Positions 33,538-42,357 of a stretch of 64,000 nucleotides of DNA are shown one piece after another. The position numbers and the translations under genes are program-made. How positions within the stretch are numbered: the first letter of the stretch is position 1; the number at the start of each line of letters is the position of its first letter. Location: contig NZ_CP029773.1 in assembly GCF_003205835.1 (NCBI RefSeq), positions 3,442,501 through 3,506,500 on the forward strand. The letters are read 5' to 3'. The notes beneath the pieces are model-generated. The model did not search any database. It was not told the origin of the DNA and saw only the letters and a list, made by a program, of their open reading frames with translations. The DNA is from Stenotrophomonas maltophilia. Lineage in GTDB: Bacteria > Pseudomonadota > Gammaproteobacteria > Xanthomonadales > Xanthomonadaceae.

Positions 33538-34138
33538 CGGCAGCCTCCCTGGCGGCATCAGCAGTTGGGGCCGGCACGCCGCAGCGCGCCAGCAGACGAT
33601 CGGTGTGCAGCAGCGGCAGTCCCATCACGCCGGAGTAGCTGCCGGAAAGATGTTCGATCCAGCGCTCGGCCCCGCCCTGGATGGCATAGGCCCCGGCCTT
33701 GTCCAGCGGTTCGCCGGTGGCCACGTAGGCAGCGATGTCGGCGGCGCTGATCGGCGCGAAGGTCACCTCGGAAATGACCAGCTCACTGTCCAGCCCGTCC
33801 GCAGCCACCACCACCACTGCGGTCATCACCTGATGGGTGCGCCCGGCCAGCCGGGCCAGCATCGCCCGCGCGTCGGCGGGATCGGCCGGCTTGCCGAACA
33901 CTTCACCGTCCAGCACCACCTCGGTGTCCGAGCCGAGCACCCGCGCCTGCGGATCATCGGCCAGCACCCGGGCCAGGCCGGCGCGCGCCTTGTCGGCGGC
34001 GACCCGGCATACATACTGTTCGGCGCTTTCAGCGGGCGCGCGCTGCTCGACGACCTCCAGGTCCAGGGCCTGGAAGGGGCGTCCGAGTCGGGCCAGCAAC
34101 TGGTTGCGTCGGGGGGAGCGGGAAGCAAGATAGAGCAT
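33530..34138 (-). CDS. maf: Maf-family nucleotide pyrophosphatase
   Basis: A 202-residue Maf-like NTP pyrophosphatase that hydrolyses non-canonical or excess nucleoside triphosphates to the monophosphate. N-terminal [12 protein letters not shown] is the substrate loop. [15 protein letters not shown] carries the catalytic Asp, and [26 protein letters not shown] is the C-terminal signature, with a YAIQG typical of the YhdE branch. ATG 34138 starts directly at [11 protein letters not shown]; an earlier ATG would add about 21 atypical residues. Its location upstream of rng matches the E. coli order. Confidence 0.93.
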   Translation of the reverse strand: MLYLASRSPRRNQLLARLGRPFQALDLEVVEQRAPAESAEQYVCRVAADKARAGLARVLADDPQARVLGSDTEVVLDGEVFGKPADPADARAMLARLAGRTHQVMTAVVVVAADGLDSELVISEVTFAPISAADIAAYVATGEPLDKAGAYAIQGGAERWIEHLSGSYSGVMGLPLLHTDRLLARCGVPAPTADAAREAADV

Positions 34139-34269
34139 CGGCACAGCATAACCTGAGGCCGCCACCTGAATCGTCGGCAACCCGTTACGGAACGCGTTCA
34201 ACCCCGAACGGGCTCACAGCGCGTTCATCGCTACGACACCACCCTCAACGGCACAACAAGGAGTTCTCC

Positions 34270-35007
34270 ATGCGCCTGACCGCCACCCCGCTGCTGCTTG
34301 CCCTGTCCCTCGCCCTTGGAACCTCGATGACTGCCCATGCCGCCCCGTCGTCGCCGTCGATCGCCACCCCGGCCGAAGGCACGCTGCTGAACATCTCGGC
34401 CAATGCCGAAGCCACCCGCGTACCGGACGTGGCCACCCTGTCGGCCGGCGTGGTCACCCAGGCTGCCGATGGCAACAGCGCCATGCGCCAGAACGCCCAG
34501 CAGATGGACAAGGTGCTGGCCGCGATCAAGGCCGCCGGCATCGCCGAGCGTGACGTGCAGACCAGCGGCATCAGCCTCAATCCGCAGTACCGCTATGCCG
34601 ACAACGAAGCGCCGAAGATCACCGGCTACCAGGCCAACAATACGGTCAGCCTGAAGGTGCGCGACATCGCCAAGCTCGGCAAGGTGCTGGACGCACTGGC
34701 CGCACAGGGCGCCAACCAGATCAATGGCCCCAGTTTCGAGATCGACCAGCCGGAACCGGTCTATGACGAAGCGCGCCTGGCTGCGCTGAAGAAGGCCCAG
34801 GCCCGCGCCCAGACCTACGCGAAATCACTGGGGCTGCAGGTGCGCCGCATCGTCAGCATCTCCGAAAACAGCAACGGCGGCTTCCGCCCGATGCCGATGA
34901 TGCGGACGATGTCCGCCGGTGCGGCGATGGACAAGGCCACTACGGTCGCGCCGGGCGAATCGACGGTCTCGGTCAACCTGGACGTGGTGTTCGAACTGGG
35001 CCGCTGA
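34270..35007 (+). CDS. SIMPL-domain periplasmic protein
   Basis: A 245-residue exported protein. The signal peptide is cleaved near AHA-AP (residue 24). A SIMPL (DUF541) domain follows, with LLNISANAEATRVPDVATLSAGVVTQA, ERDVQTSGISLNPQYRY and KKAQARAQTYAKSLGLQVRRIVSISE. Bacterial relatives such as YggE are envelope proteins linked to oxidative-stress resistance; the molecular activity is unknown. A ribosome-binding AAGGAG lies nine bases before the ATG. Monocistronic with its own terminator. Confidence 0.88.
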   Translation: MRLTATPLLLALSLALGTSMTAHAAPSSPSIATPAEGTLLNISANAEATRVPDVATLSAGVVTQAADGNSAMRQNAQQMDKVLAAIKAAGIAERDVQTSGISLNPQYRYADNEAPKITGYQANNTVSLKVRDIAKLGKVLDALAAQGANQINGPSFEIDQPEPVYDEARLAALKKAQARAQTYAKSLGLQVRRIVSISENSNGGFRPMPMMRTMSAGAAMDKATTVAPGESTVSVNLDVVFELGR

Positions 35008-35030
35008 TCGCGCCCAGCACCGCCAACGAA

Positions 35031-35060
35031 GGCGGGTCCCGCAGGGGGCCCGCCTTTTTT
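35031..35060 (+). terminator. Terminator of the SIMPL gene
   Basis: GGCGGGTCCC pairs with GGGGCCCGCC (one wobble), loop GCAG, then a T6 run. Located 24 bases past the stop. Confidence 0.9.
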
Positions 35061-35224
35061 CATGCGCACCACCGGTGCTGGCTGAAGGCCAGCCCAACGA
35101 TGCCGCCCCTGCCTCTAGGCAGTGGCCGCCATGCCGCGCTACTGATGCACTGCCAGCCGCGTGCGGCAACCCCGCCACGGGCCCTGGTGCGTTGAGGACT
35201 TCGTCACTGGCATGGAGGTGGACC

Positions 35225-35872
35225 ATGGTTCGTACGTATCCCGTTGCATCCCCGCACTTCGACCCCGCCCGCGTTGCCGCCTGGAGCGCGGCCATCGCCC
35301 TGCATCTGCTCGCATTCCTGCTGCTGCTCATACCGGCGACCTACCAGGCCGTACAGGTCCCGCGCGACAAGACCACGGTACGGCTGATCGAGAAGATCCC
35401 CCCACCGCCGGCACCGCCGAAACTGGACCCAAAGGAGATCGCTCGGGTCGTGCCGAAGCCGCATGCACAGCCGGCAACGCCGCCCCTGCCCGCTCCCACC
35501 GCGACCGTGGAGGAAACCCAGGGCATCGCACTTCCAGCGGCCGAACCGGCCCCGCCACAGCTCGCGCCGAGCATCGACAGTGCTGCACCGCTGGCCGGAG
35601 CGCAGCTGCAATACCGCAGTGCACCGCCACCCACCTATCCGGTGCCGGCCCTGCGCAATCATGAGCAAGGCACGGTGCTGCTGCGGGTGGAAGTCGACAG
35701 CAGCGGCCAGCCGGTCATGGTCAGCATCGAGCGCAGCAGTGGCTCGCGCAGCCTGGACCAGGCCGCGCGCCAGCAGGTGCTCAAGCGCTGGCGTTTCGAA
35801 CCGGCCCAGCGTGATGGCGTAGCGGTCCCGGCCATCGGCCTGGTGCCAGTGCAGTTCTCGCTGCCGGAGTGA
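35225..35872 (+). CDS. TonB-family energy-transducing protein
   Basis: A 215-residue protein with the TonB plan. A cytoplasmic N-terminus precedes a membrane helix (about residues 17-40), then a periplasmic Pro/Lys-rich linker (KIPPPPAPPKLDPKEI onward) and a TonB C-terminal domain with PPTYPVPALRNHEQGTVLLRV, then QVLKRWRFEPAQRDG. TonB carries proton-motive energy from ExbBD to outer-membrane receptors. No exbB or exbD is adjacent, so it must share them. The next gene is a TonB-dependent receptor in the same orientation, suggesting a dedicated pair. Confidence 0.88.
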   Translation: MVRTYPVASPHFDPARVAAWSAAIALHLLAFLLLLIPATYQAVQVPRDKTTVRLIEKIPPPPAPPKLDPKEIARVVPKPHAQPATPPLPAPTATVEETQGIALPAAEPAPPQLAPSIDSAAPLAGAQLQYRSAPPPTYPVPALRNHEQGTVLLRVEVDSSGQPVMVSIERSSGSRSLDQAARQQVLKRWRFEPAQRDGVAVPAIGLVPVQFSLPE

Positions 35873-35881
35873 TCGTTCCGG

Positions 35882-35911
35882 GCCGGCCCGGCGACCCGTC
35901 GGGCCGGCTTT
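35882..35911 (+). terminator. Probable terminator of the TonB-family gene
   Basis: GCCGGCCCG/CGGGCCGGC stem with a 9-base loop, starting nine bases past the stop, followed by TTTC. The weak T-run lowers confidence. Confidence 0.55.
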
Positions 35912-36070
35912 CACACGCGAAAAGACAGACTCGGCAAAGCCAGCAGTCAGGCGTTACGAATTAAGCAAAATTTCACTGCTTCGTCACCCATCGGAAACCT
36001 AGATTGGCCCGTCCCGGAACCTTCCGGAGACAGCCCTCAACGCTATGGTTTTCCAGTTAGGAGAGAAGCT

Positions 36071-38893
36071 GTGAAACACCTGATCCAACGGCCCGCCAGC
36101 CGCCGCCGCTGCACCCTGGCATCATCCATCACCCATATCCTTGCCGGCAGCACGCTGCTGCTGGTTGGTGCGGTAGCTTCCAACTCGGCCTTCGCGCAGG
36201 AGCAGGAGAAGGCCACCAACCTCGACCGCATCACGGTCACGGGCTCAAACATTCCGCGCACCAACACCGAAACACCGTCGCCGGTGCAGGTGGTGACCCG
36301 CCAGGAAATCGACCGTACGGGCAAGACCACGTTGGCGGAGTATCTGCAGACCATCACCGCTGACGGTGCAGGCTCGATTCCCAAGACTTTCGGCAACGGC
36401 TTCGCAGGCGGTGGCGCCGGCATTTCGCTGCGCGGCCTCGGTGCGGGTTCCACGCTGGTGCTGTTGAACGGCCGCCGCATGGCGACCTACGGCCTGGCTG
36501 ATGACGGCCAGAAGGTGTTCACCGACCTCAGCACCATTCCGCTTGATGCCGTCGAGCGTGTGGAAGTACTGAAAGACGGCGCCTCGGCGATCTATGGCTC
36601 CGACGCCATCGCAGGCGTAGTCAACATCATCCTGCGCAGTGACTTTCAGGGCGCCATCCTGCGTGCGTCGTATGGTCTGTCCGGCGACAGCGATGGAGAT
36701 TCCAAGAAGGCAACCCTTACCGCTGGTACCGGCGACTTGGCCAGCGATGGTTGGAACGCATTCTTCAGCCTGGACGTCGGCAAGACCGATGCCATCAAGA
36801 TCAGCGATCGCAAGAACCGCAAGTGGATCGGAACCGGCGATACTCGCCCGTGGGGCTACGATGCAGCCGATTCGCAGTTCCTAGGCGGCGCGTATCTGTC
36901 CAATGGCACGGCAGGCGGCGTTGGCCCCAATGGTTCTGTGTTCGACGACCGCAATGCAACCGAGGAAAACCCTGCCTTCCTGGTTGCGCTGCCGGGCTGT
37001 GCGAACCTCACCACCATTCCTGGCCAGTCAGACGCCAGTGCACAGGCTCAAGGCTGCCTGTGGGATCCGGCACAGCAGTATCGCGACCTGACCCCGGAAG
37101 AGAAGTACATCAACGTGTTCGGTCGCGCCACTTTCGCGTTTGGTGAAGGCGGCGAGATCTACACCGAAATCGGCTACTCGAAGAAGGAAACGATTTTCAG
37201 CAACACGCCATCGGGCGCGGCCGGCACCTGGGGTTTCCCAGGTGGCGTAGTCACAGCGAACAGTGGGTCCAAAGCCACCGTGCTTGGCCCGGACCATCCT
37301 GACAATCCGATCCCCGGCCAAGCGTCCAGGCTGCGCTATGCAGCATGGGATGTCGGTCCGCGTGTAACCAACAACACCAACGAGTTCAACCGATTCCTGG
37401 TCGGTGTCAAGGGAAACTGGGGTGACTGGAGCTACGATACCGCCTATCTACATTCGGCAACCGACCTGGTCAACAAGCGCACCGGCTTCCTACGCTACAG
37501 CGCTGTGCAGTGCGCACTGGGCAACCCGAACTGCGCAGGCGGCGTGTGGCGCATCGGTGACAACGCCAATCTGAACTCGCAGGCGCTTTACGACTACATC
37601 TCACCGACCATCAGCGCACGTGCAAAATCCGGTCTGGATATGTTCGATTTCACCGTGTCGCGCAGCCTGATGGATCTCAAGGGCGGCCCACTGGGCCTGG
37701 CGATCGGCACCGAATGGCGCAAGACCAGCAACAGCCTGACGCCGCAGACCTACACCGATACGGGTGACATCATCGGCTTGGGCTATTCTGCCTATGACGG
37801 CACGCAGAACGTTTACGCTGGCTACGTCGAACTGTCCGCACCGGTCCTGGAACAGCTGGAACTGTCAGGCGCGCTGCGTTACGACAAGTACGAAAGCGGA
37901 GAAGGCAAAGCCACACCGAAGCTCGGCGTTAAATGGACGCCGGCCGACTGGATCGCTCTGCGGGCCAGCTATGCCGAAGGTTTCCGCGCGCCGAACCCCG
38001 CCGAAAACGGTGACGGTGGTCTGGCTGCATTCTCGAACGCAACCGACCCGCTGCGCTGCGAAATTGACCCTACCGAATGCAATGTCCCTGCCCGCACGGT
38101 GGCGATCATCACCCGCCCGAACAAGGATCTGAAGCCGGAGGAATCCAAGAGTTACTCTGTGGGCATCGTGCTGCAACCAACGTCTTCGACTTCGATGACA
38201 GTCGATGCATGGCAGATCAAGCGCACCAATGAAATCGCCCAGGGCAGCACTACGGCAGCGATCAGGGCCGGCAACGTCGTACGTGACATCAACAACATCG
38301 GTGGCGTGCCCAACAGCGGCAACATCCTGGCGGTCAATACAGCGTATGTGAATGCCAATTCCTCGCGTGTTCGGGGCATCGATACCGATATCCGCCAAAC
38401 GTTCGACATCGGCCCTGGCCAGCTGGAACTGGACCTGCAATGGAGCCATATCCTGAAGTTCGAGCGAACCGAGGGCACCGAGACCGTCGACTATGCCGGC
38501 ACCCACGGCAACTGCGACGTCACCAACTGCATCGGCACGCCGAAGGACAAGATCAACTTCGGTACCACCTGGCGGCAGGGGCCGTGGAGCGTCAGCGGCG
38601 TTGCCAACTACATCGGCAAGATGGATAACACCGATAAGCGCGGCGGCACGTATCAGGCGTTCTATGCAGATGGCACGCCGGTGACGAAGATCTCCTCCTT
38701 CACCACGTTCGACCTGTCGGGGCGCTGGAACATTACAGACGCCTTCGAACTCAACGCCTCCGTGGCCAACGTATTCGACCGTATCGCTCCTCTCGATCCG
38801 ACCACATATGGCGGCGTGAACTACAACCCGATGCACTTCTCTGGTGCGCTGGGCCGCTACTTCACCGTCGGTGCCAAGTACACCTTCAAGTAA
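36071..38893 (+). CDS. TonB-dependent outer-membrane receptor
   Basis: A 940-residue receptor. A signal peptide ends near SAFA-QE (residue 41), with a TonB-box-like LDRITVTGSNIPRT just after it. A plug domain follows (about 70-190, with GISLRGLGAGSTLVLLNGRRMA and VEVLKDGASAIYGSDAIAGVVNI), then a 22-strand-type barrel ending ALGRYFTVGAKYTFK. The GSNIPRTNTETPSPV opening is common in xanthomonad receptors of the iron-siderophore or carbohydrate type; the substrate is unknown. The start is GTG, supported by TAGGAGAG six bases upstream. Pairs with the preceding TonB-family gene. Confidence 0.9.
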   Translation: MKHLIQRPASRRRCTLASSITHILAGSTLLLVGAVASNSAFAQEQEKATNLDRITVTGSNIPRTNTETPSPVQVVTRQEIDRTGKTTLAEYLQTITADGAGSIPKTFGNGFAGGGAGISLRGLGAGSTLVLLNGRRMATYGLADDGQKVFTDLSTIPLDAVERVEVLKDGASAIYGSDAIAGVVNIILRSDFQGAILRASYGLSGDSDGDSKKATLTAGTGDLASDGWNAFFSLDVGKTDAIKISDRKNRKWIGTGDTRPWGYDAADSQFLGGAYLSNGTAGGVGPNGSVFDDRNATEENPAFLVALPGCANLTTIPGQSDASAQAQGCLWDPAQQYRDLTPEEKYINVFGRATFAFGEGGEIYTEIGYSKKETIFSNTPSGAAGTWGFPGGVVTANSGSKATVLGPDHPDNPIPGQASRLRYAAWDVGPRVTNNTNEFNRFLVGVKGNWGDWSYDTAYLHSATDLVNKRTGFLRYSAVQCALGNPNCAGGVWRIGDNANLNSQALYDYISPTISARAKSGLDMFDFTVSRSLMDLKGGPLGLAIGTEWRKTSNSLTPQTYTDTGDIIGLGYSAYDGTQNVYAGYVELSAPVLEQLELSGALRYDKYESGEGKATPKLGVKWTPADWIALRASYAEGFRAPNPAENGDGGLAAFSNATDPLRCEIDPTECNVPARTVAIITRPNKDLKPEESKSYSVGIVLQPTSSTSMTVDAWQIKRTNEIAQGSTTAAIRAGNVVRDINNIGGVPNSGNILAVNTAYVNANSSRVRGIDTDIRQTFDIGPGQLELDLQWSHILKFERTEGTETVDYAGTHGNCDVTNCIGTPKDKINFGTTWRQGPWSVSGVANYIGKMDNTDKRGGTYQAFYADGTPVTKISSFTTFDLSGRWNITDAFELNASVANVFDRIAPLDPTTYGGVNYNPMHFSGALGRYFTVGAKYTFK

Positions 38894-38923
38894 TACAGGC
38901 AACACCTTTCAACGCAGCAACTT

Positions 38924-38953
38924 CGAAGGCCCGGGCAGCTGCCCGGGCCTTCG
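38924..38953 (+). terminator. Terminator of the receptor gene
   Basis: A near-perfect CGAAGGCCCGGGCAG/CTGCCCGGGCCTTCG palindrome about 30 bases past the receptor stop. The T-run after it is weak. Confidence 0.65.
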
Positions 38954-39031
38954 TCGTTCCGCCCCTTGCAGGCATGTTCACGGGCACATGGCTACCGTGT
39001 GCACGCGGCATCACCGCCGCAGGGGATCTGC

Positions 39032-40453
39032 ATGGCCGCAACTTCGCAACGCCTGGGCCTGCCCGCGTTGACTGCACTGGTGGTTGGCTCGATGGTCGGC
39101 GCCGGCATCTTTTCATTGCCGCAGAACGTGGCGCGCAGCGCCGGCCCGGCCGCGGCGCTGATCGGCTGGGCCCTGAGCGGCGCGGGCATGCTGATGCTGG
39201 CCTTCGTGTTCCAGGCCCTGGCCAACCGCCGGCCTGATCTCGATACCGGCATCTACGCATATGCGCGCGAAGGCTTCGGCAACTACATCGGCTTCTCCGC
39301 TGCGTGGGGCTACTGGGTCGCCTCGGTGCTCGGCAACGCCAGCTTCTTCGTGCTGATCTTCAGTGGCCTCGGCCACTTCATGCCCGTGTTCGGCGAAGGC
39401 AATACCCCGGCCGCCGTGGCCGCTTCGTCATTGCTGTTGTGGACCGTACACCTGTTGGTGCTGCGTGGCCTGCGCACTGCCGCCATCGTCAACGGCCTGG
39501 TGACGGTGGCCAAGCTGCTGCCGATCGCGCTGTTCCTGGTCCTGGCCGCCGGCGCCTTCCGCATGGAGGTGTTCCGCGCCGATTTCCTCGGCACACCCGC
39601 GCTCGGCGACCTCGGCCAGCAGTTGCGCGGCATGATGCTGGTGACCGTGTGGGTGTTCATCGGCATCGAAGGCGCCAGTATCTATTCGCGACGTGCCGCG
39701 CGCCGTGCCGACGTTGGCCGCGCCACGGTGATCGGTTTCCTCGGCGTGTGGCTGCTGCTGGTGCTGGTCAGCCTGCTGTCGATGGGGGTGCTGTCACAGG
39801 CCGAACTGGCCGGGCTGCCCAATCCGTCGATGGCCTATGTACTGCGCGCGATCGTCGGCGAATGGGGCGCCACGGTGATCATCGTCGGTTCAATCATTTC
39901 CGTGCTCGGTGCGCTGCTGGCCTGGGTGCTGCTGTGCGCCGAAGTGCTGTACGCCGCGGCCGGCGACGGCACCATGCCGGCCTTCCTCGGCCGCGAGAAT
40001 GCGCGCGGCGTTCCGGCCAATGCGCTCTGGTTGAGCAATGGGTTGATCCAGCTGTTCCTGCTGCTGGTACTGGTCAATTCCGGCAGCTACACCGGGCTGG
40101 TGCTGCTGGCCGCGTCGATGAGCCTGGTCCCCTACTTCCTGTCCACGGCATTCGGCGTACAGCTGGCCTGGCGTGGGCAGGCCTATGCCGGTGAACCCGT
40201 CGTGCGCTGGCGCGATTTTGGGGTCGCACTGCTGGCCAGCGCCTACGCGCTGTGGCTGGTATATGCCGGCGGCCTCGACAACCTGCTGCTGTCGGTACTG
40301 CTGTACGTGCCCGGCGTGGCGTTGTTTGCATTGACCCGGCGCCAGCGCGGTGAGCGTGTGTTCACGCGCTGGGAGTGGGTGCTGTTCGGTGCGATCCTGA
40401 TCGTAGCGATCGCCACGCTGGTCGCGTTCTGGCGAGGCAATCTCGCGCTGTAG
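39032..40453 (+). CDS. APC-family basic amino acid permease (ArcD-like antiporter)
   Basis: A 473-residue inner-membrane transporter with twelve or more hydrophobic helices. N-terminal LGLPALTALVVGSMVGAGIFSLPQNVARSAGP carries the APC-superfamily GSxxGAGIF substrate motif. WVFIGIEGASIYSRRAARRADVGRATVIGF matches the TM6-TM7 region of the basic amino acid/polyamine antiporter group (arginine:ornithine exchangers). No arginine deiminase genes are adjacent, so the exact exchange is unproven. ATG 39032 places the N-terminus as in relatives. The TAG stop coincides with the GTAG of a SMAG repeat. Confidence 0.85.
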   Translation: MAATSQRLGLPALTALVVGSMVGAGIFSLPQNVARSAGPAAALIGWALSGAGMLMLAFVFQALANRRPDLDTGIYAYAREGFGNYIGFSAAWGYWVASVLGNASFFVLIFSGLGHFMPVFGEGNTPAAVAASSLLLWTVHLLVLRGLRTAAIVNGLVTVAKLLPIALFLVLAAGAFRMEVFRADFLGTPALGDLGQQLRGMMLVTVWVFIGIEGASIYSRRAARRADVGRATVIGFLGVWLLLVLVSLLSMGVLSQAELAGLPNPSMAYVLRAIVGEWGATVIIVGSIISVLGALLAWVLLCAEVLYAAAGDGTMPAFLGRENARGVPANALWLSNGLIQLFLLLVLVNSGSYTGLVLLAASMSLVPYFLSTAFGVQLAWRGQAYAGEPVVRWRDFGVALLASAYALWLVYAGGLDNLLLSVLLYVPGVALFALTRRQRGERVFTRWEWVLFGAILIVAIATLVAFWRGNLAL

Positions 40454-40472
40454 ACCCGAGCCCACGCTCGGC
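40450..40472. repeat. SMAG palindrome overlapping the permease stop
   Basis: GTAG (its TAG is the permease stop codon), then a CCGAGC/GCTCGG-type hairpin. Paired with a second, inverted unit 15 bases on. Confidence 0.7.
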
Positions 40473-40487
40473 TGGTTCATCCGCAGC

Positions 40488-40510
40488 AGCCGAGCATGGC
40501 TCGGCTCCAC
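40488..40510. repeat. SMAG palindrome, inverted partner
   Basis: AGCCGAGC/GCTCGGCT stem with ATG loop, then CCAC in place of CTAC. With the preceding unit it forms an inverted dimer like that at 10996-11054. Confidence 0.7.
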
Positions 40511-40546
40511 AACAGCAGTCGCGCAACCTCGACGCTACAAAGACGC

Positions 40547-40581
40547 AAAAAAAAACCTGCATCTGGCGATGCAGGTTTTTC
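40547..40581 (-). terminator. Terminator of the tRNA-Asn gene (bidirectional)
   Basis: AACCTGCAT/ATGCAGGTT stem flanked by A9 and T5. On the minus strand it directly follows the tRNA. On the plus strand it could also end the permease transcript. Confidence 0.9.
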
Positions 40582-40585
40582 AAGG

Positions 40586-40662
40586 TGGCGCCCGAAGTTG
40601 GACTCGAACCAACGACCCCCTGATTAACAGTCAAGTGCTCTAACCGGCTGAGCTATTCGGGC
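40586..40662 (-). tRNA. tRNA-Asn (anticodon GUU)
   Basis: A 77-nt cloverleaf on the minus strand. The acceptor stem is GCCCGAA/TTCGGGC, with discriminator G and encoded CCA. The D-arm contains AGCCGGTTA. The anticodon arm is CTTGA-CTGTTAA-TCAGG with GTT anticodon. The T-arm is GTTGG-TTCGAGT-CCAAC. All stems pair. It lies upstream of an intrinsic terminator and next to rlmH. No integrase gene or duplicated 3' end was seen, so there is no sign of an integrated island. Confidence 0.97.
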
Positions 40663-40684
40663 AGACGACTAGTATAACCACTCT

Positions 40685-41155
40685 TCACGCGCGATGGTAG
40701 GGGTGATTGGCAATCATTGCGGCAGCCCGATACAACTGCTCGGCTACCACCAGGCGCACCAGCATGTGCGGCAGCGTCAGCGGTCCGATCGACCACTTCT
40801 CGTCGGCCAGTGCGGATACTTCCGGCGAATGCCCTTCCGGGCCACCGATCAGGAATGCCAGGTCCCTGCCCTGCCCGCGCCAGTGTTCCAGGCGCTGCGC
40901 CAGTTGTTCCGAGCTGAGCTGGCGTCCGGGCACATCCAGCGCCACTACATAGGCATTCTTCGGCAGCGCAGCGATCACCCGCTTGCCTTCATCTTCGGTG
41001 GCGCGGCGCGGATCACGCCCCTTGCCGCGCAGGCCGGGCTCGATTTCCACCAGTTCGAACGGCAGCCAGTGCGACAACCGTTTCTGGTATTCGGCGAAGC
41101 CCTGCGCCACCCAGCTGGGGGCGCGTTCACCGGTGGCGATCAGGCGGGCTTTCAT
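40685..41155 (-). CDS. rlmH: 23S rRNA pseudouridine-1915 N3-methyltransferase
   Basis: A 156-residue SPOUT methyltransferase that methylates pseudouridine 1915 in helix 69 of 23S rRNA on assembled ribosomes, with SAM as donor. Signatures are LIGGPEGHSPEV (SAM-binding knot), LTLPHMLVRLVVAEQLYRA and the C-terminal HPYHR. Length is standard. It is the last gene of leuS-lptE-holA-nadD-rsfS-rlmH and lies before tRNA-Asn on the same strand. Confidence 0.96.
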   Translation of the reverse strand: MKARLIATGERAPSWVAQGFAEYQKRLSHWLPFELVEIEPGLRGKGRDPRRATEDEGKRVIAALPKNAYVVALDVPGRQLSSEQLAQRLEHWRGQGRDLAFLIGGPEGHSPEVSALADEKWSIGPLTLPHMLVRLVVAEQLYRAAAMIANHPYHRA

Positions 41156-41219
41156 CAACGGTCCTCCAAAACGTCGACGGCGCCATCGGCGCCGTCGAAG
41201 GGATGCATCAACGCGTGGC

Positions 41220-41630
41220 TCAGGCCACTTCGTCGTCACTGGACGGCGGCTGGTCGCCGACGGTCCACAGGCGCTCGAGGGCGTAGAACTCACGCACGCG
41301 CGGCAGCATCACATGGACGATCACGTCGCCCAGATCGACCAGCACCCACTCGGCTTCGCGCTCGCCTTCCACGCCCAGCGGCATCACGTCGATGTTCTTG
41401 GCGAAGCGCACGACTTCATCGGCAATCGACTTGACGTGGCGGGTCGAAGTGCCCGAAACGACGATCATGTAGTCGGCAACGCTGGACCGGCCGCGCACGT
41501 CGATCTCGACCAGGTCCTTGGCCTTCAGGTCTTCGGTGGCTTGGCGGACGCTGGCCAGCAGTTCCGGCACGGACGGCGGCGGGCTGGGCAGATCGACCTT
41601 GATGGTCTGGGGCTGGGTCTGGTTGCTCAA
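41220..41630 (-). CDS. rsfS: Ribosomal silencing factor RsfS
   Basis: A 136-residue Iojap/RsfS protein that binds L14 and blocks subunit joining when nutrients are scarce. The core LKAKDLVEIDVRGRSSVADYMIVVSGTSTRHVKSIADEV and AEWVLVDLGDVIVHVMLPRVREFYALERLW is diagnostic. A proline-rich N-terminal extension of about 20 residues is slightly longer than in E. coli. The C-terminal DQPPSSDDEVA is acidic. Placed between nadD and rlmH, the conserved neighbourhood. Confidence 0.96.
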   Translation of the reverse strand: MSNQTQPQTIKVDLPSPPPSVPELLASVRQATEDLKAKDLVEIDVRGRSSVADYMIVVSGTSTRHVKSIADEVVRFAKNIDVMPLGVEGEREAEWVLVDLGDVIVHVMLPRVREFYALERLWTVGDQPPSSDDEVA

Positions 41631-41688
41631 AGTGAATCGACTCGATAAACGTGGGGGCGATTATACGGGGATGGCGCCGCTGCGCCAT

Positions 41689-42354
41689 TCACGGCCTGGC
41701 TGGGCGGTACAGCCCGTGTGCAGCCACATAGTCCGCCACGGCCGGTGGCAGCAGTGCGCGCCAGGGCCCGCCAGCGGCGATCTGCGAGCGCACGGCGCTG
41801 GCCGACTCCTCGCGCAGCGGGTGGTGCAGGCGCAGGATGCGCCCGGCCGGGCTGGCGAACAGGGCCTGCTCGTTGTCGGCCCAGCGCCCTTCCAGCGCAC
41901 GGCCCAGCTCGCCATCGACCGCGACCCGCAGCGGGCTGCCAGGCCGTTCAGCCACCACGAAGTGGGCCAACCCGAACAGGGCCTCCCATTCGTGCCAGCG
42001 GGTCAGGCCCAGCAGGCTATCGGCGCCGACCAGCCAGGCCAGTGGCCGGCTCGGGCCCAGCTCGCCGCGCAGCTCGCGCAGGGTGTCCACGGTGTAGGAC
42101 GGCCGACCGGGGAAGCGTGCCGCGCGATCCAGCTCGCGGCGGTCCAGCAGCAGTCCGGGTTCATCGCCGATGGCCAGCGACAGCATGCTGCAACGCTGCT
42201 CGGCGGTGGCACCAGGCACCGCACGGTGTGGAGGATCGGCCGCCGGCAGCATCCGCACGGCAACCTGCAGTTCGTCACGGGCGGCACGCGCGATCGCCAG
42301 GTGCCCGAGGTGCACCGGATCGAAGGTGCCCCCGTAATAGATCCGCAGGCTCAT
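41689..42354 (-). CDS. nadD: Nicotinate-mononucleotide adenylyltransferase
   Basis: A 221-residue enzyme forming nicotinic acid adenine dinucleotide from NaMN and ATP in NAD synthesis. The nucleotidyltransferase motif is GGTFDPVHLGHL with the HxGH pair. LAWLVGADSLLGLTRWHEWEAL and LHHPLREESASAVRSQIAAG (degenerate SSTxIR motif) follow. Start MSLRIYYGG is three bases from the end of holA, so the genes are co-transcribed. The second signature is less canonical than in E. coli, but the call is firm from context and the N-domain. Confidence 0.94.
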   Translation of the reverse strand: MSLRIYYGGTFDPVHLGHLAIARAARDELQVAVRMLPAADPPHRAVPGATAEQRCSMLSLAIGDEPGLLLDRRELDRAARFPGRPSYTVDTLRELRGELGPSRPLAWLVGADSLLGLTRWHEWEALFGLAHFVVAERPGSPLRVAVDGELGRALEGRWADNEQALFASPAGRILRLHHPLREESASAVRSQIAAGGPWRALLPPAVADYVAAHGLYRPARP

Positions 42355-42357
42355 CGC

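Noticed and set aside
28690..33750. Very long open frame (over 1600 codons) on the plus strand
   Set aside because: It is antisense to yhdP, rng and maf, whose protein motifs are clear. High-GC codon bias leaves the opposite strand open. The translation is Arg/His/Gln-rich with no recognisable domain.
40586..40662. tRNA-Asn as an integration site for a genomic island
   Set aside because: No integrase gene, no duplicated tRNA 3' end in the window, and flanking genes are conserved core loci.
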